Source of the DNA: Lithospermum erythrorhizon
Lineage: Eukaryota; Streptophyta; Magnoliopsida; Boraginales; Boraginaceae
Reading direction: 5' to 3'
NCBI GenBank assembly: GCA_019722365.1
Contig: JADFUC010001469.1
Coordinates: forward strand, 496,001-560,000
Length of the DNA: 64,000 bases
Shown here: piece after piece, positions 35,728 through 49,342 of the stretch
How positions within the stretch are numbered: position 1 is the first letter of the stretch
How the letters are laid out: each line of letters begins with the position of its first letter
Notes under the pieces: model-generated
Database searches by the model: none
The model's input: the letters and a program-made list of their open reading frames with translations, nothing else
What the model was told of the DNA's origin: nothing
Position numbers and translations under genes: made by a program

Positions 35728-35862
35728 TTAATAAAAGAATGCACATTATGTAATTTTATTTATTGTAAGAAAATATCACTTTTCTCTTTTAATAAAAATG
35801 CACCTTATGTTATTTTATTTATTGTTAGAAAACATCACTTCTCAATTGATTAAGAAGATAAA
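35728..35862. repeat. Two-copy tandem duplication of about 68 bp
   Basis: AATGCAC-TTATGT, then ATTTTATTTATTGT, then AGAAAA-ATCACTT, occurs twice in a row, starting near 35737 and 35805. Confidence 0.75.
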
Positions 35863-37400
35863 TTATTCATATTTAATTATTCAATTTTATTTTATATTCA
35901 TTTTTTATATTTTATTTATTACTAATCAATAATATTTTGACAAAATCGAATAATATCAAGCATCTTTTGCTTAAATTTTCAATTTTAGTCACAAAAACAA
36001 ATCAAAGAGTTTTACATTAGACGTCTGTTCGAATGCTGAATATCTAAATTTATTATATCAAAAATCAATAATAAAGATGACATGTCTCTTTTAAAAACTA
36101 TATTCAAGGCACAATTTTTAATAAAAAGTTAAACCTCAATAGTTTATATGTGATTAATATTACTACATAGAAACTTTTTAAAATTTGACATAAATAACAA
36201 TTTTAATAAAGTGGTCACAAAGTTAAGCTTCTGTCTCAAATAAGATGGAGATAATGATTCACATCGAATGTTCAAGAATAAAGCATTATATACATATAAT
36301 ACATATTATTCACGACGTATTTTTAATTAATATCGATGCATTATATTTCATATGTAGTTGAAAACCAATATAAAGATTATCATTAGCAATATACTCTTTA
36401 TTTGGGCTTACTAATTACTAATCAATATTAAATGTGAAAGATTGATTTTTTTTTAATTTCTTCATATACTTGATTCAATTAATTATTTAGTTAATTATTT
36501 CATCTTATATATTATTAAAAAATTAAATTTTGAAATAAAATTAAATTTTTAAATAAAATATTCAAATTTATTACATTCTCTTATACTAAACGATTGTCAT
36601 CATTTATTTAAAGGTTCAAATCGACAAACTTTTAAGATTCATCCATAAACATAATTTTGATTGAATAAAATTTAATGTCAATACAGCATATCGAAAATAT
36701 TATTATTTGATAATTTTCTACTAATATTATACAATGTATTTTAAAAAATATTTGAATTGAACATTTAATCAGAAAAATCCATATTCAAACCTTGACAATC
36801 TATTGGGATTAAGTGAGTATTGGGATATGTAACTGACACTTTTTTAATTTTAATCGTTGAATGTATTATAAAATATCATATAATACTTAGATATATATTC
36901 TTTAATAGTAATTTTTTTGATTAGAAAAATTTATTTTTCAATTTATAACTGGGACAATTATCATACAAAAAAATTTAGTATGAGACTAATCTAATAGACA
37001 AAATAGAATTTATTATTGTTATCATAAATTAAAAAATCAAAGACAAAGATTATATCAAACATTTTATATACGAGAAGATTGCTGAAGATTTTATAATCGA
37101 CGGGCATTATTGATAACGAAGATATGTACTTAGACATACGAAATTGGTAAAACTATCAGACATATTATAAAGATAGTAGATAATTTTAATATATTTGAAT
37201 TGTTATGTAATTTTGCAGAAATATTTGTGACTTATTAATTTTAATTGGGTTGTAGAAGTTCTTTTGGGAATATATTTTCCCATCAATAAAAATATTATAA
37301 AGCAGAATATAATACTCAGAATGCTGAAATTTTAATAAACACAACTCACACTTATGCAAGGAGATATATATATAGATATAGATTTGCACAAAGACATCAA

Positions 37401-38604
37401 AGACGAAAATGGAGGAAGCAAACAGTAATTACGTTTTCATTCTACACTCGTGTCTTTGGACTTTGGTCCTCAAAAGTTTTCACAATCTATATAATATATT
37501 CCTCCCATTTTTATTTATCGTTTCAACATTCAGATATAAATTAAAAAAAACTAATACCAAAAAATACATTAAAACGAAATAATAATTATTTAAACTATAT
37601 CAATAATATTGATAATTTATAAAAAATAACAAAAAGATATTAAAATATAAGCATACTTTCTATGTTAAATTGATAAATATTTTAAAACAAAATTTATAGC
37701 CTAAAAAGACAAAAACAAAACCAAACGGAGTATTAGTTTCTCTATGTTTTTCACTATACTCTCCATTCAAATTTGATGGCTTTGCATTCTATAGAAGAAT
37801 TGAATTCAACTTCCTCTAGTCCATTTATCACAAATGAGACGATATCAGTATGGACAATTCTTCAATGAACGAGAGTTGCTACAAGTCTCTTTCTATAACA
37901 TCATTCCTTAATTCAATCATTGTTTATGCTCCAATGATTTTCGCACTCCATTTGTAACGTAAAATTAGATCTAAAATAACTAATATATAAGGTGTCATCA
38001 TCAAAAAGTAAAGCACGAAATTCATTACCGTTTATTCGGTTAGATATGAACAACAATCAAAATAGAACGGGTTTTAGAAATGTCTTAAAAATTACCGGAA
38101 AGAATCCTCTACCCTATTTTCATTCCTCCTTATAAGCGGGAAGGAAAACATGGATAGTTATGAAGTAACCACCCTTATAAATATTGTACAAATTTGAAAG
38201 CAAAAAGGTATTAAAGGAAGCATCAAAGGAGATAGATGATTCTTTCCAAAAGACTATTGCATTAGTGTTGGATGGTACTCTTCATTGAATCACTTCAGAC
38301 AACCAACCATCTGCACACCAACATCACTAAAAACACTCCCAGCCAACTCAAAAACTATAGACAAATGAATTTCAATGTAATCATGAAAAGATATAAATCA
38401 AACATGCTCTTCAGATAACAAGATGTGGTAAAACAGGTACTATTTGAAGGGTAATATAGAATCTACGGCTCAACTTGACAGCACAAATGATAAAACTGCC
38501 TCCCCGAGATCTCATACTTTCTGTATGTACATGTAATGTGTTTTAGAATCAGACGATCAAACCGATATGGGGAAAAAAAGAACAGTACCCAAACATGATG
38601 AAGG
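37401..38604. other. Intergenic, ARM-gene 3' flank
   Basis: The stretch 37500-37735 begins CTCCCATTTTTATTTATCG and ends CAAACGGAGTATT, a possible degenerate MITE. The rest is the 3' UTR region of the ARM-repeat gene and spacer. Confidence 0.45.
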
Positions 38605-40562
38605 CTAGGAACCAACCACCAGACCTTCCCTAGCAATGTTGGTCACACGCAGAACAGCTTGCGCGCTTAAGGGAGAAAGGTTTGATTGACAGAACTGCTC
38701 CCAAGAGATCGTCTCTATGTCCTCTAAGCTCGCCTCTGTGCCCTCTGAGATCGTCTCTGTCTCTTCTGCTGGAGATCTCAAGAAAGGAGACTTCTCATAA
38801 ACAGTTTGCAACTCCAATAAAAGGACACGAGCAGCCTCCCTCGACTCTGGGAGCTGATCGCTGAGCTGTAATGCACCAGTCTGGATTAATTTGTCAATTC
38901 CATAAGCTCTGATTCCCTCAACTCCCTAAAGCAAAGACGATTATAAAGAAGATTAATAAAAACAAAAAATTTAAGGAATCCATTTGCATGCGTTCTAATG
39001 GTAACTGCAATTATATACAGTTGTCTGCATATAGATGACAAAAATTATGCCAAGAATACAGTGTGATTATCTATACCACCACAACCAGAAACTCAAAGGA
39101 ACCAAATGTAAGCACATACAGCTGCAAAACCAAGAAATAAATAACATCTCTCAAAGGAAGGACCAAGCAGGATTGGGAGTTGGCACAACCTTTAAGGCAA
39201 AGTAATATATAGACAACATACAACTTTAAACAAATAAGAACCATTATAAATGGAATGGCAATGCGAGAATTTCTGAAATACATCTAGATAGATAAAACAA
39301 ATATTTATCAACGCAAGATCAAACGGTGAAATTTCCAGTAATATAGAGTATAGTGATTTCAATGTGGCATGACAAACATCTCAATGTAAAGTTCAAGATG
39401 GAATGAAAAACATACTAATTGTGAGTTGTGACTATATAACTACTATTAAATTATAACCGTGAACCATTATTTTATCTAAAACAAACAAGTCACTGAGCAA
39501 GAATTCCTACCAGCCGTGGTACACTGCGGCTATAGCAAGTCGAAGCTTTAGCACGAATTCTAGGATTCCTGTGTTTAAGATGAGGTTGTAGCTTAGGCAA
39601 AAGCAAAGTAGGTGAAACTGAAGCAGTCATAGTTATAAGAGCTCTCTCTGCTGCCTCACAAACAAATCGTTTATCTTGTGAAGCCTTGAGTAGAAGTTGT
39701 ACGAGCTGAGAAGGACATGAACAATTGAATTACAAGACAGTCAACCTAATGAATGTTATTATGCCACATATAAGCAGCAGCAGCAGCAGCAATAGAGAAA
39801 TTACCAAAGGATCCATAGAATCAATAATGTCGTCCCCATAAGCTTTAAAGATGTCCGAAGATGTCATAATTGCAGTCTTACAAACAGCACTTCGAGGATT
39901 CTTAAGTGACTTCACCACTAGAAGGATCATATTTCCCCTGTCCATCAAACATTAAGAAAATTATACAACTGTAATAACCATTTCTCTTCCAGTCTGATGA
40001 TGAGCCAACAGTGTGACTTACAGCATGTCGAGCATAGCTTCCTTGTGATATACAGACAATCTGCGAACATTGTTGAGTGCCTCACATACAATAAGCCATT
40101 CCTTGGAGTCTAGACCGGCTAATAGTGTCTGTGAGTCATATAAATATATAGATACATGAGAAGCACCAAACCCAGGAGTCTGAATCTCATCAAAGTAGGC
40201 ACAAGTTACTGTGTGTCATGTAGGTTGCAGAATCATTTTAAAAATTATTCGGGACTCACTATAGGAGATCAAAAAGGGAAACCGGGAAAGGTAATTTCTA
40301 CCTCAAGGGTCAGGTTTACATCATTTACATCACTCAGCTTCTCAGATTCGACATATTCCACTTCTGGGATCCCAGCCTCAACAACAGGATGAGCTTGCCC
40401 ATCTCCATTAGTAGGACATTTAATCAATGAGGAGGGAAGTTCTTTAAGCATCTCAGTTTGTTTTTGATCCACATAATCCTGGCAATTGGCAAGGTTGCCA
40501 CTACCAGAACCTTCAGTTCTCAGTTGCAAAGGCACACTGATGTCACCCAGGGTCTCTGACAT
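38605..40562 (-). CDS. ARM-repeat superfamily protein (TOG/CLASP-like fold)
   Basis: Five coding exons on the minus strand: 40562-40302, 40128-40022, 39937-39805, 39705-39511, 38925-38605. The total is 1017 nt, 338 aa, junctions GT-AG and in phase. After a low-complexity leader (MSETLGDISVPLQL), helical repeats follow: LLAGLDSKEWLIVCEALNNV, then a helix with NPRSAVCKTAIM, TSSDIFKAYGD, LLLKASQDKRFVCEAAERAL and HRNPRIRAKAS, matching the W-x-x-R/C-x-E-AL pattern of TOG-type HEAT repeats. The C-terminus is acidic (EETETISEGTEASLED). From memory it is like Arabidopsis At3g01450/At5g14790. TOG domains bind tubulin or microtubule ends; the role here is not known. A probable non-coding first exon lies at 41712-41870, separated by a repeat-rich 5' UTR intron. 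Confidence 0.88.
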
Positions 40563-40790
40563 AGGGCTAGCAGACTCCAGGACAAGCAGTGTAAATATTT
40601 AGTATATTATAAATAACAAAATTACTTCAAGTAGAATAGAATTTGCTTCAAAATAACAACGGTTCTAGCTATATCCCTTTCAGGGATGCATGGGACGTGA
40701 AAACCATTAATTGTAAGGATTTCAGAATGATTAAACTGATAAAATCAACAGAGGGTCAGACAATTCAGAAAGCTAAGGAAAAGTTATGTC

Positions 40791-41400
40791 CCATCCTATC
40801 GCACACTAAGCATAATTCTGCTTTTGCTAGCACTTTATAAGCTTGGAACCATCTTATCTTACACACACTAACATCTACAATGTTTAGTTATAAACAACCT
40901 CAAAACAACGTTTAACTATAGAGAAGCCAAGCAATAAGCATTGCAATTATAATTACCACAAAGACCTAGTTCATTGATTAATTATGCGGTTCACATAGCA
41001 CTTCACAGGCTCATTACTGTAAGTTTCGACAACTAATGAAAAGTCATACCCATCCTATCACACACTAAGCCTAAAATCTGCAAAATGTTTAGCTATAAAC
41101 TACTTCAAACCTTAGTTCACATTTATAAAAATTATCGCGAACCCGAACAATAATACGCAATTATAACAACATCGAAACCCGCTCTCCCGTTAATTCTTCT
41201 GTTCACAAATCACTTCCTAAGCCCAAATCCGTAATCTTCGACAACTAATGCAAAATCACACCCATCCTATCACACACACACAGCCTAAAATCTTCAAAAA
41301 AATTAGTTATGAACTACCTCAAACCCTAGTTCAAATAACTTATTAAAAAAATCGAAATAAATTGCGTAATTATAACACCAAAAAACCCTAGCTCTATCGA
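40791..41400. repeat. Tandem repeat (about 210-260 bp units) in the ARM-gene 5' UTR intron
   Basis: CCATCCTATC(A/G)CACAC, followed by TAAGC-TAAAATCTGC, TTTAG-TATAAAC and CCTCAAA-C-CTAGTTCA blocks, recurs with unit starts near 40791, 41051 and 41262. Copies also share GTTCACA-A-CACTTC and CGACAACTAATG. Confidence 0.7.
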
Positions 41401-41711
41401 TTTAAATTGCTTCTAAATCTCCATTAATTAATCCCAACTAACAGATCAACAATCAACAGATCCTCAAAACTACATATTAAAATCAAATTCAACTCCAAAA
41501 TAAAGCTCACAATAACATTAAAATCACAAAAACATCACAATATATCAGCAATTAACTAAAGAATTCACCACAAATCACGCAAAATCAGCACATTAACCAA
41601 TTAAAATCAAATTCGTCACATTTCTCAAAATTGAAATAAAAAATTCATAAATTCAACCACACTAAAACAACTCCAAAAAAAAAATCTGTATATATAAATC
41701 CATTTAATTAC

Positions 41712-41870
41712 CGAAATGTGGCGGAGAAAGTGATCGAAGAAGCTCTGGAATATTCTGAGAAATTATACTTATATATTTATGTAATTATATGTATATATAT
41801 GTAATTATGTACGTATATATGAATGTGAGAGAGATTGAAGGAAATGATAGTAGGACAAAATATGGTGAAA
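41712..41870 (-). promoter_or_regulatory. Probable 5' UTR exon and promoter of ARM gene
   Basis: A minus-strand donor (TTTCG|GTAATT) at 41711 and less AT-rich sequence to about 41760, followed upstream by TATATA-rich DNA at 41765-41820, suggest a non-coding first exon and core promoter. Only the splice-site pattern supports this. Confidence 0.4.
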
Positions 41871-42708
41871 ACTATAGACGGCAGTATTAAATATTAGGGG
41901 GTGTTACATGTGAAGAATATAATTAAAATAATTATTTTCATTGTTCGATTTTCAATCATTAAATTATAAATCCTGATTTGATTTTGAAATAGATTACAAA
42001 TATATTAATACTTATTTAACAAATTTTCACCAACTAATATACTCCATATGTTGTTTTTACTTGTCTTTTTAAGACTTGACACAAGATTTCAACAATTATA
42101 ATTGTTTATGTCTACTCTTAATTAGTTTTTATTATTTTGTTTAATGCTATTATTAATTTACGAGATGAGATGAGTAGAATTTTGATTTTTGTGACGATAT
42201 AATAAAAAGAGTTAAGGAAAACTGTGTCTTGGATTATAGAATGATAATTAAAAATGAAGGAATAATTAAAGGTAGTATGATAAATAAAAAAGAAATGAGG
42301 AAGTATAACGTAAATTTGATTCATTTGTAATTTTTTATTTTTACGATTTTGAAGTTGGAGGTTAATTGAAAAACAAAAAAAAGGGGAAATATAATGTGAA
42401 AAAGTTAGATTCAAAATATGATAAGTGTTGAGATGAATGGAATTAAATAGGTGCAATCCTCGTAATGCCATAATGGCCTTGGCTATTTGATGAAATAAAA
42501 TCCCATAAACGTCCAAGTTGCCTATCCAAATTGTAATGTATGTTGACCAAGTGTGCAACATTGTGATTACAAAACTTAAATTGAGATTTGAACGTTTGAA
42601 GTTGCAATAATAAGGTGAGACAGAGTGTCCAACGACATATGATTCCGAGATTGACGTTATTATTGCCAAAAATGAGATGCCAATTATACAACAAGTACCA
42701 TTATTCCA

Positions 42709-42784
42709 CATGGGTGGGTATATAGTTGAGAGGTGTGTGCTACCACCCTCCAGACATCCTCGTGGGGAGTTGGGCCCACCCATG
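42709..42784. repeat. 76-bp island with perfect 10-bp inverted ends
   Basis: CATGGGTGGG at 42709-42718 pairs with CCCACCCATG at 42775-42784. The interior is unusually GC-rich for this region (TACCACCCTCCAGACATCC, GTGGGGAGTTGGGCC). It could fold into a stem-loop. No RNA family was recognised. Confidence 0.6.
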
Positions 42785-43435
42785 CCCTTGAAACTCATGC
42801 TTTTAACAGGTTCATTGCTAAGTCACGCTAACAATAATAACTTAATATTCATATCCAATTAATTATTTATCCACAACTTACTTAATGTCCAAACAAATAT
42901 AACACATTTTTCATTATTAATCACAATTTCTGATGCTTCTCCACCGAAAATCTCCAATGATCATCATCTTCAATAAAATTTGAAGACAATTAAATTGTTA
43001 AATAATCATTTTTTCTTGTTCTTTCCTCCTTAATTTCATTGTTATCGAATTTCTCTCAATTTTTTTTCCAAATTTTACAATCTATCATATTGTTTTTGTT
43101 TGTTCATAATCGTAGATATGCAAATGTATGTTTTAGTGTAGCTTCAATTTAATCAGCCCTTAATTTGTTATTTTATAATTTTATTTTATGTTATTAATCG
43201 ATTTTGTTGTTTTTGTTTTCAAAGACATTCTTTCGATTTTTCTATTACAAGCAGTGATAGTTTGACGTTTCATTGCTTTCAACAAACTCATTTATTTCTC
43301 CTCAGATACTAATGTAAAATTAACCTGCTTACTGATTGATTTTATATTGCTTTCACCAAGCAATCACGCCCAAATAAGTCCACAACACTGGGCATTCTCC
43401 TCAACACCACAACTAAACAACTCAAACAATTTCAA

Positions 43436-43470
43436 CATAATCTAACTCAACTCAACTCAACTCAACTCTA
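43436..43470. repeat. ACTCA pentanucleotide microsatellite
   Basis: Repeated AACTC units (at least four exact), followed by degenerate CTAATCAATCTAACTCAACT. Confidence 0.85.
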
Positions 43471-46400
43471 ATCAATCTAACTCAACTAACTCCATATAAC
43501 CCCGGATTTTACCAACTAAGATTTCACTGTGAATCTAACCTCGAATCTCGTTTATAAACTTACGTCATTAACATGTTTAAAATTACACTCAGAATAAAGA
43601 CACAGGCAAATATATCACAATTTTAAAGTACAAAGCGCAAATATCTGAGCAATACAATCAACATACGTCAACAACCAATTAAACAACTCATAGAAAACAC
43701 ACTCAGAACGGCACGAAAGTGTTAAGTTATCACACTCATACTGCAAGATAAGGCAACATCGATAATATAACTCAACATACTGCCAACAACCCATAAACAA
43801 CTCAACTAAGTATCAATCCAACTAACAAAGATATCCTGACTTAAAATGATCAAACAAATGCAAATCAACCTTCATCCTAACTTAACTCAATTCAACTGGA
43901 ACTATAAATCCCATAAACACCACACACAACCTAACTACTCAACCAATCTACAATCATACACAAACAATCAATACAAGAAAATATATAGATAAACATGTCA
44001 CAATTATCACCAAATTCAACACATTCACTAAAATTAAATTAATCTTACACCCTTCGAAATTAAATACCTACCTCAAATTTAACAATATGAAACGCCTCAA
44101 TAATCAATCCAGTGTCGTTTTCATCTAATCACAAACAACTAAAATTCTACAATTACTACTTACTACAATCTTAACTCTATTTTAGTATTCACTTAATAAT
44201 TCCATTTGTATAAGAAAATAACTACTCAACTTGGGTTGCTCAACTTAACCCTAACACATTTTAGTTTTTAATCATCCACTTTTAACAACATTTAAGTTAT
44301 CAACTTAACAACTCTAAAGTGGAAAAGACATTAATGCCGCTTAAACGACTAAGAGAACGACAAAATTCAACAATTCCAATTCCATACTTGGCCATTACCC
44401 TTAACACCCCAAAGAATATCACTTTAAGAATTTCTAATCAATCCAACAATCAATTCTCCAACTAATTTATTCATTTATAACAATCTTAATCGAACCCAAA
44501 TACACTCAACTACACAAACCTCCACTAACATACTTCTTCCAATCAACATCAAAATCAACACTTCTACTCCCAAAAACTATATTAATAGAATTCAATGATA
44601 CTTTTACAACTTAAAAAATGACATAAAGTCAATCAACATTATTCAACATTATTTCAACCCCAAAAATCGATTATTATCACTTCTAACTACATAATCCGAA
44701 ATTTTGGGATGACAATTTATAAATTCATTTACAACCCTAAACTAAAGTCAATTCAAGTCAACAAAAAGTCAAACTCATAATCTTCTTAAAATACAAAAAA
44801 CTACAAACTTTCTACCTTAAAGTCATAGAGGATTTATTTATGGGAAGACATAAAATAATCAGGTATCTCGAAAACAGTGAAGAAGAATTATGAAGAAAAA
44901 ATTGGGACTATAAGACGCTTAACCTCCGGCCAACTATAAGAAGCGGAGCCGGTGAATTGATGACGATTTAATAGTTGGATCGGCGGGTCAGCGAGATATT
45001 TAAAAATAATGTTTAAGTCTGCTTCGTCATGGCTTAAAAACTTTCTGGCGTATCAACACCACTCAAACATCAAACTTATTTATACCCCTCGAATTATATT
45101 ATCAAATTCAACCGATCAACTAGAATAATATCCAAATAATACCCATAATGAACTATTATTTTGGCAGCCTCATGGGTTAGCAAATTATGATACTATTAGT
45201 ATTCCTCTTCAACCCTGTACTATCATTCCAAAAAGCTGAATTTTAAGGCGGCAGGAGGCATTTGATTTATAATAGCCTCATACTCATATTCAAATTCCAT
45301 TGGGAATCGCATCATCTTGTTCAAGCCATCATTTTACATTTTCAGTTTTAAACAATCTAATTCATCCCACGGGTCTTTCAGTTTGTCAGAATATTACTAA
45401 ATCGAATATGAACCTTGTTAGCTTACTAAATGTTCTTGCTCAAACACCTTAGGCCCATTTGACTTCCCAAACCTTTCAACAATCTTATCCCACAACTATT
45501 TCATAAATTAGATAAATGAACCTTTACTGTGTCCTGCAAAGATTCAAGATCCAAGAAATAAGTGTGGTAGTCGACTTTCCACTATTTGTAATTGACATCA
45601 TTTGTCACAGTTCGAATTCCACATTCACAACCATACTTATTTCTAAATTTCTGTATTATCATTACAGTTTCACCCAAGAATTATAATTTTTCTATGTTGT
45701 GAGATCACTAATTGTAATCCTAATTGAATGATTTGAACTGCAAGTAGTTATAGATTATCTGATTTTCACCATTGTCTCGATTTTGACTAAAGATTCACCA
45801 AATTCTCCGCAAACTCCCTCGCAAATTAATATTTCTAGGACCATCCGCCATTTTTGCTATTTATCAATCAAGAAAGCTTATATATTTTGTTTAGATGATC
45901 GGCTTTGGCTTTCACAAGCCTCGATACCATAAAAGAAAGTTAAGAACGCTAATTAAAGTCAGATATTTCAAGTCATTAAAACGCTAATCAAGAATCGAAG
46001 CTTATGTTAAGTGTAAGCAATAATCTTATAAGTACGCCTAGGGTAGGAAAGAGACATGTAAGAAAAGAGAGATGAAATGTGTTAAATTATTAACCGAAAA
46101 TACTACAATATTGCTGAACTGGCCCATATATTATACAATGGACCATTAGAAGTGACACAGACAAATAAATTAATTGATGAGTTATACACTGATTGAAATT
46201 AAATAAACCTTGGGGGTAATCAATCGTGTGAAACAAAATTAGTTTCTAAAACGTAATGCCTCCAAACTCAACTCACAAAACCAAACACTTCAATCCATAA
46301 TCTTTCGAGGCTAATCCATTTTTTGTTAAAAGTTTGACTCTGAATCTTATTATCTGTATGGTTAAACACCACAATCAAAGTCCAAAACGAAGTTTACTCA

Positions 46401-46762
46401 ATTATACCACTGCTGCCGTTGGGTATCACTATCGCCTAGCACATGCATTTCACGTGATATACCAATCATATTATTAACATATATGTCGAAATAGTACGGT
46501 TTAAGCATAAACGTGAAAGACAAAAGAGAATTCCGAAATGAAGACAGCCATGTAAGAATACTTAACAGTATCAACAAATGAATAACGCAGTCATAGATCA
46601 TGTCGGAAACAAAACAACCTGCTCTAATATCGCGATCGACTCTAGAATACCGTCCCAACTGCATCTTAATGTATAAAAAGTATGATAATTTTTTGACCGA
46701 ACTGTCTAAAGTAAACTGGATGGATACCGGCCCTGACAAAGTTCTCAAGTGGTCCAATCCGA

Positions 46763-46825
46763 AAACCCTAAATCAAAAACACAAATCAAGAACCCTAAAT
46801 CCTCAAAAACACAAATCATGAACCC
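46763..46825. repeat. Short tandem repeat with telomere-like CCCTAAA units
   Basis: AACCCTAAATC, then AAAAACACAAATCA(A/T)GAACC, is repeated with a period of about 31 nt immediately left of the poly(A) tract, and CACAAATC-GAACCCTAA resumes on its right. Confidence 0.7.
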
Positions 46826-46827
46826 AA

Positions 46828-46948
<121 letters not shown>

Positions 46949-47968
46949 ACAAATCGTTGAACCCTAACCATGAATCAATTCAAAAATTAAAATCAAATAA
47001 AATTCAACAAATAAAAATCAAAATCAAATTCCACAAATACAACAAATATAAATTGAATTAAAATGTCAAATCAATTCAAATAAACAAATCAATTCAATTA
47101 AGTGCTCCATTTATGAAATCATCATCGCTTTCAAAGTAAGAGAGGAACGCACGCAGTTATCTAAACACAATCTTTATTCAAGGACCATTGACTACTCAAC
47201 ACCAAATACAAAAATCTCAAATAAAGATTTATTGCTTGTTTCCTCAATTCTTTCAAAAGAATAAAACAATAACCGTGGAAAAAGCAGTAGAGGAGTATTG
47301 GGTAAAAACCCTATTTAAATGATTTATACACCCTCTTTTGGGCTCGGATGACGTGGGCTCCTCTACTGATATGACCGTTTTACCGGCTTCGATCAAAGAA
47401 AATTCGAACCCGTCCGCTACAATGTTGGATGGATTATTGGCCTAAGCTCGGCACGATTCTGACGGCCGACGAAGTTATCCCAATTCAAAGAACAGCATAC
47501 ATAATGAAAGATTTAAGGGGTTTAGGTAGGCAATGCCTAATAATCTGCATGTGAATAATGCATGGGACGAATTAAGCTGAATCATCATTGTTCAGAATTG
47601 GTATGTTTTAGACGACGTTGCTTGCTATCAATTGATCTAACTTATACACTTAAGAATCTCATACAGTAAAATCATGGCATGCATGTTCTTTATTGTTAGG
47701 TATAGTATATATCAATTATTTGTTTAAAAAGATGAGTTCATTATCGTTCAACAAAAATTGAAGTGGACATATATAGCCCATAGGGATGAATTTTGTTAAC
47801 ATCTCGATAACCGTCTGATAGTGATGATATATTCTCTGTCGTTCAGTTTAGCTCGTGCTCCAAATGTTTGTCATATTTTGTTTATAGATGAAATATTTGT
47901 TACGATTTTACGCGATTGTAATTTAGAATATCACACAAATAGTAACATGCGGTTCAAACCACTATTTC

Positions 47969-47976
47969 TTATATAG
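47969..47976 (+). promoter_or_regulatory. Candidate TATA box, SWEET gene
   Basis: A TTATATAG motif lies about 150 bp upstream of the SWEET ATG, consistent with a leader of roughly 120 nt. Confidence 0.4.
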
Positions 47977-48123
47977 AAGCATACCGAAAGCTAAAATAAA
48001 AGTGTCACTTTTTTACTTACTTTCTGGCATCTTCATTCATTTTTTCCCTCTTAGCTGCTTCCGTTTCTGTTGTGATTTTCCTCCATCCTCTTCAATTTGC
48101 TTTACTTTCCCTTGTTGGAGAAG

Positions 48124-49342
48124 ATGGTAACTCAAGTTGTGCATACGGCTCGCACTGTTATCGGCATCATTGGTGCATAACCACTCTCATTATATGCATA
48201 CATATGTCTATCAAGCTTTTTAATATGTTTGAACATTAGTGTTTTTTGTGCTTTAATGTGGTGGAGTGTGTGTATGGTGTAAATAATGATCACTGTTTGA
48301 TGCAGGGAATATCATTTCATTCTTACTCTTCGCCTCGCCAATGTAATTATCCCTTGCCTCTATCTCCTATTGTGAACTGTTATAACCAAGTCTCGACTTT
48401 TGACAAACTTTAATGATTGTTTATGCAATTATCTTGTTTTGACATAATACATTTAACTTTCTAGGCCAACTTTATGGAGGATTTTGAAGAAGAAATCCTC
48501 TGAGGAGTTTCACCCCTATCCATACATAGCTGGTGTGATGAATTGTTCGTTTTGGGTATTGTATGGTTTACCCATAATTCATCCAGACAGCACTCTTGTT
48601 ATCACCATCAACAGTGTTGGTCTAGTAATGGAGTTGTCATATCTGGCCATCTTCTTCATCTACACTCACAAAAAATACAGGGTATGCAATTTCAAAACCG
48701 AGCAGCAATATTACAAATTATTCGCTCGCTTACTCGATTTATGTGTTTTAGATATACATCGTTGGCCTTCTGGTTGCGGTGATTATCTTGCTCGCTATTG
48801 TTGCAGTACTTACTCTCCAGTTCTGCCACACCTATGAATCTAGATCAATGGTTGTTGGCATTATCTGTGTGGTATTTGGGGTCATCATGTATGCCTCTCC
48901 ACTTTCCATCATGGTAGGTCTATTCTCAAGAAACATTCTTGGCTACACTATTACTTGTGCATCTATTGATCTAACTAGTGATTTGGTATCATACAGAAAA
49001 CGGTCATCAAGACAAAGAGTGTCGAGTTTATGCCATTATCGCTCTCATGGGCTGGCTTCTCCAATGGTATCGCCTGGACGGTCTATGCCCTTCTTGAGTT
49101 CGACATTTACATCTTGGTAAAGCCAACTAATAGGATTTCCCATTAATAGCTCTTGATCTTTCTTCTTGCAACTCTTTTATGTATATATATTTGTGCAGAT
49201 AGGTAATGCATTGGGCGCTATTTCTGGCGCTGCGCAGCTTATATTGTATGCCTACTACTGTAAGGGAACACTACCAGGTAGAAGAGATGGTGATGCAATT
49301 AAGCAAACTGAGGTGCAGTTAGAGACTAAGTTGCCTGCTTGA
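48124..49342 (+). CDS. SWEET sugar transporter (clade II-like)
   Basis: Six exons: 48124-48172, 48306-48342, 48465-48681, 48752-48913, 48997-49116, 49199-49342. The total is 729 nt, 242 aa, phases consistent, first exons short as in other SWEETs. Two MtN3/saliva triple-helix bundles: the first includes [50 protein letters not shown] and [11 protein letters not shown]; the second includes [40 protein letters not shown] and [20 protein letters not shown]. All the conserved prolines and the VEFMP(L/F) motif are there. SWEETs move sugars down their gradient across plasma or vacuolar membranes. [11 protein letters not shown] and the HP-Y-A-VMNC block look like clade II (SWEET4-8, largely hexose transport), an inference from memory. 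The gene is tail to tail with the kinase gene, 650 bp apart. Confidence 0.95.

Larger units (their letters stand above)
30761..37400. other. AT-rich gene desert
   Basis: About 6.6 kb, clearly richer in A/T than the rest. No coding similarity was seen in six frames. It contains two tandem-repeat zones listed separately, and a lone Stowaway-like left end (ACTCCCTCCATCCC) near 32159 without an obvious partner. A matrix-attachment or heterochromatic role is possible but not shown. Confidence 0.6.

Noticed and set aside
42118..42798. 226-codon minus-strand frame
   Set aside because: Past the first 35 residues it has low-complexity Ile/Asn/Phe composition, no known domain and no splice context; only the GC-rich start is interesting and is reported separately.
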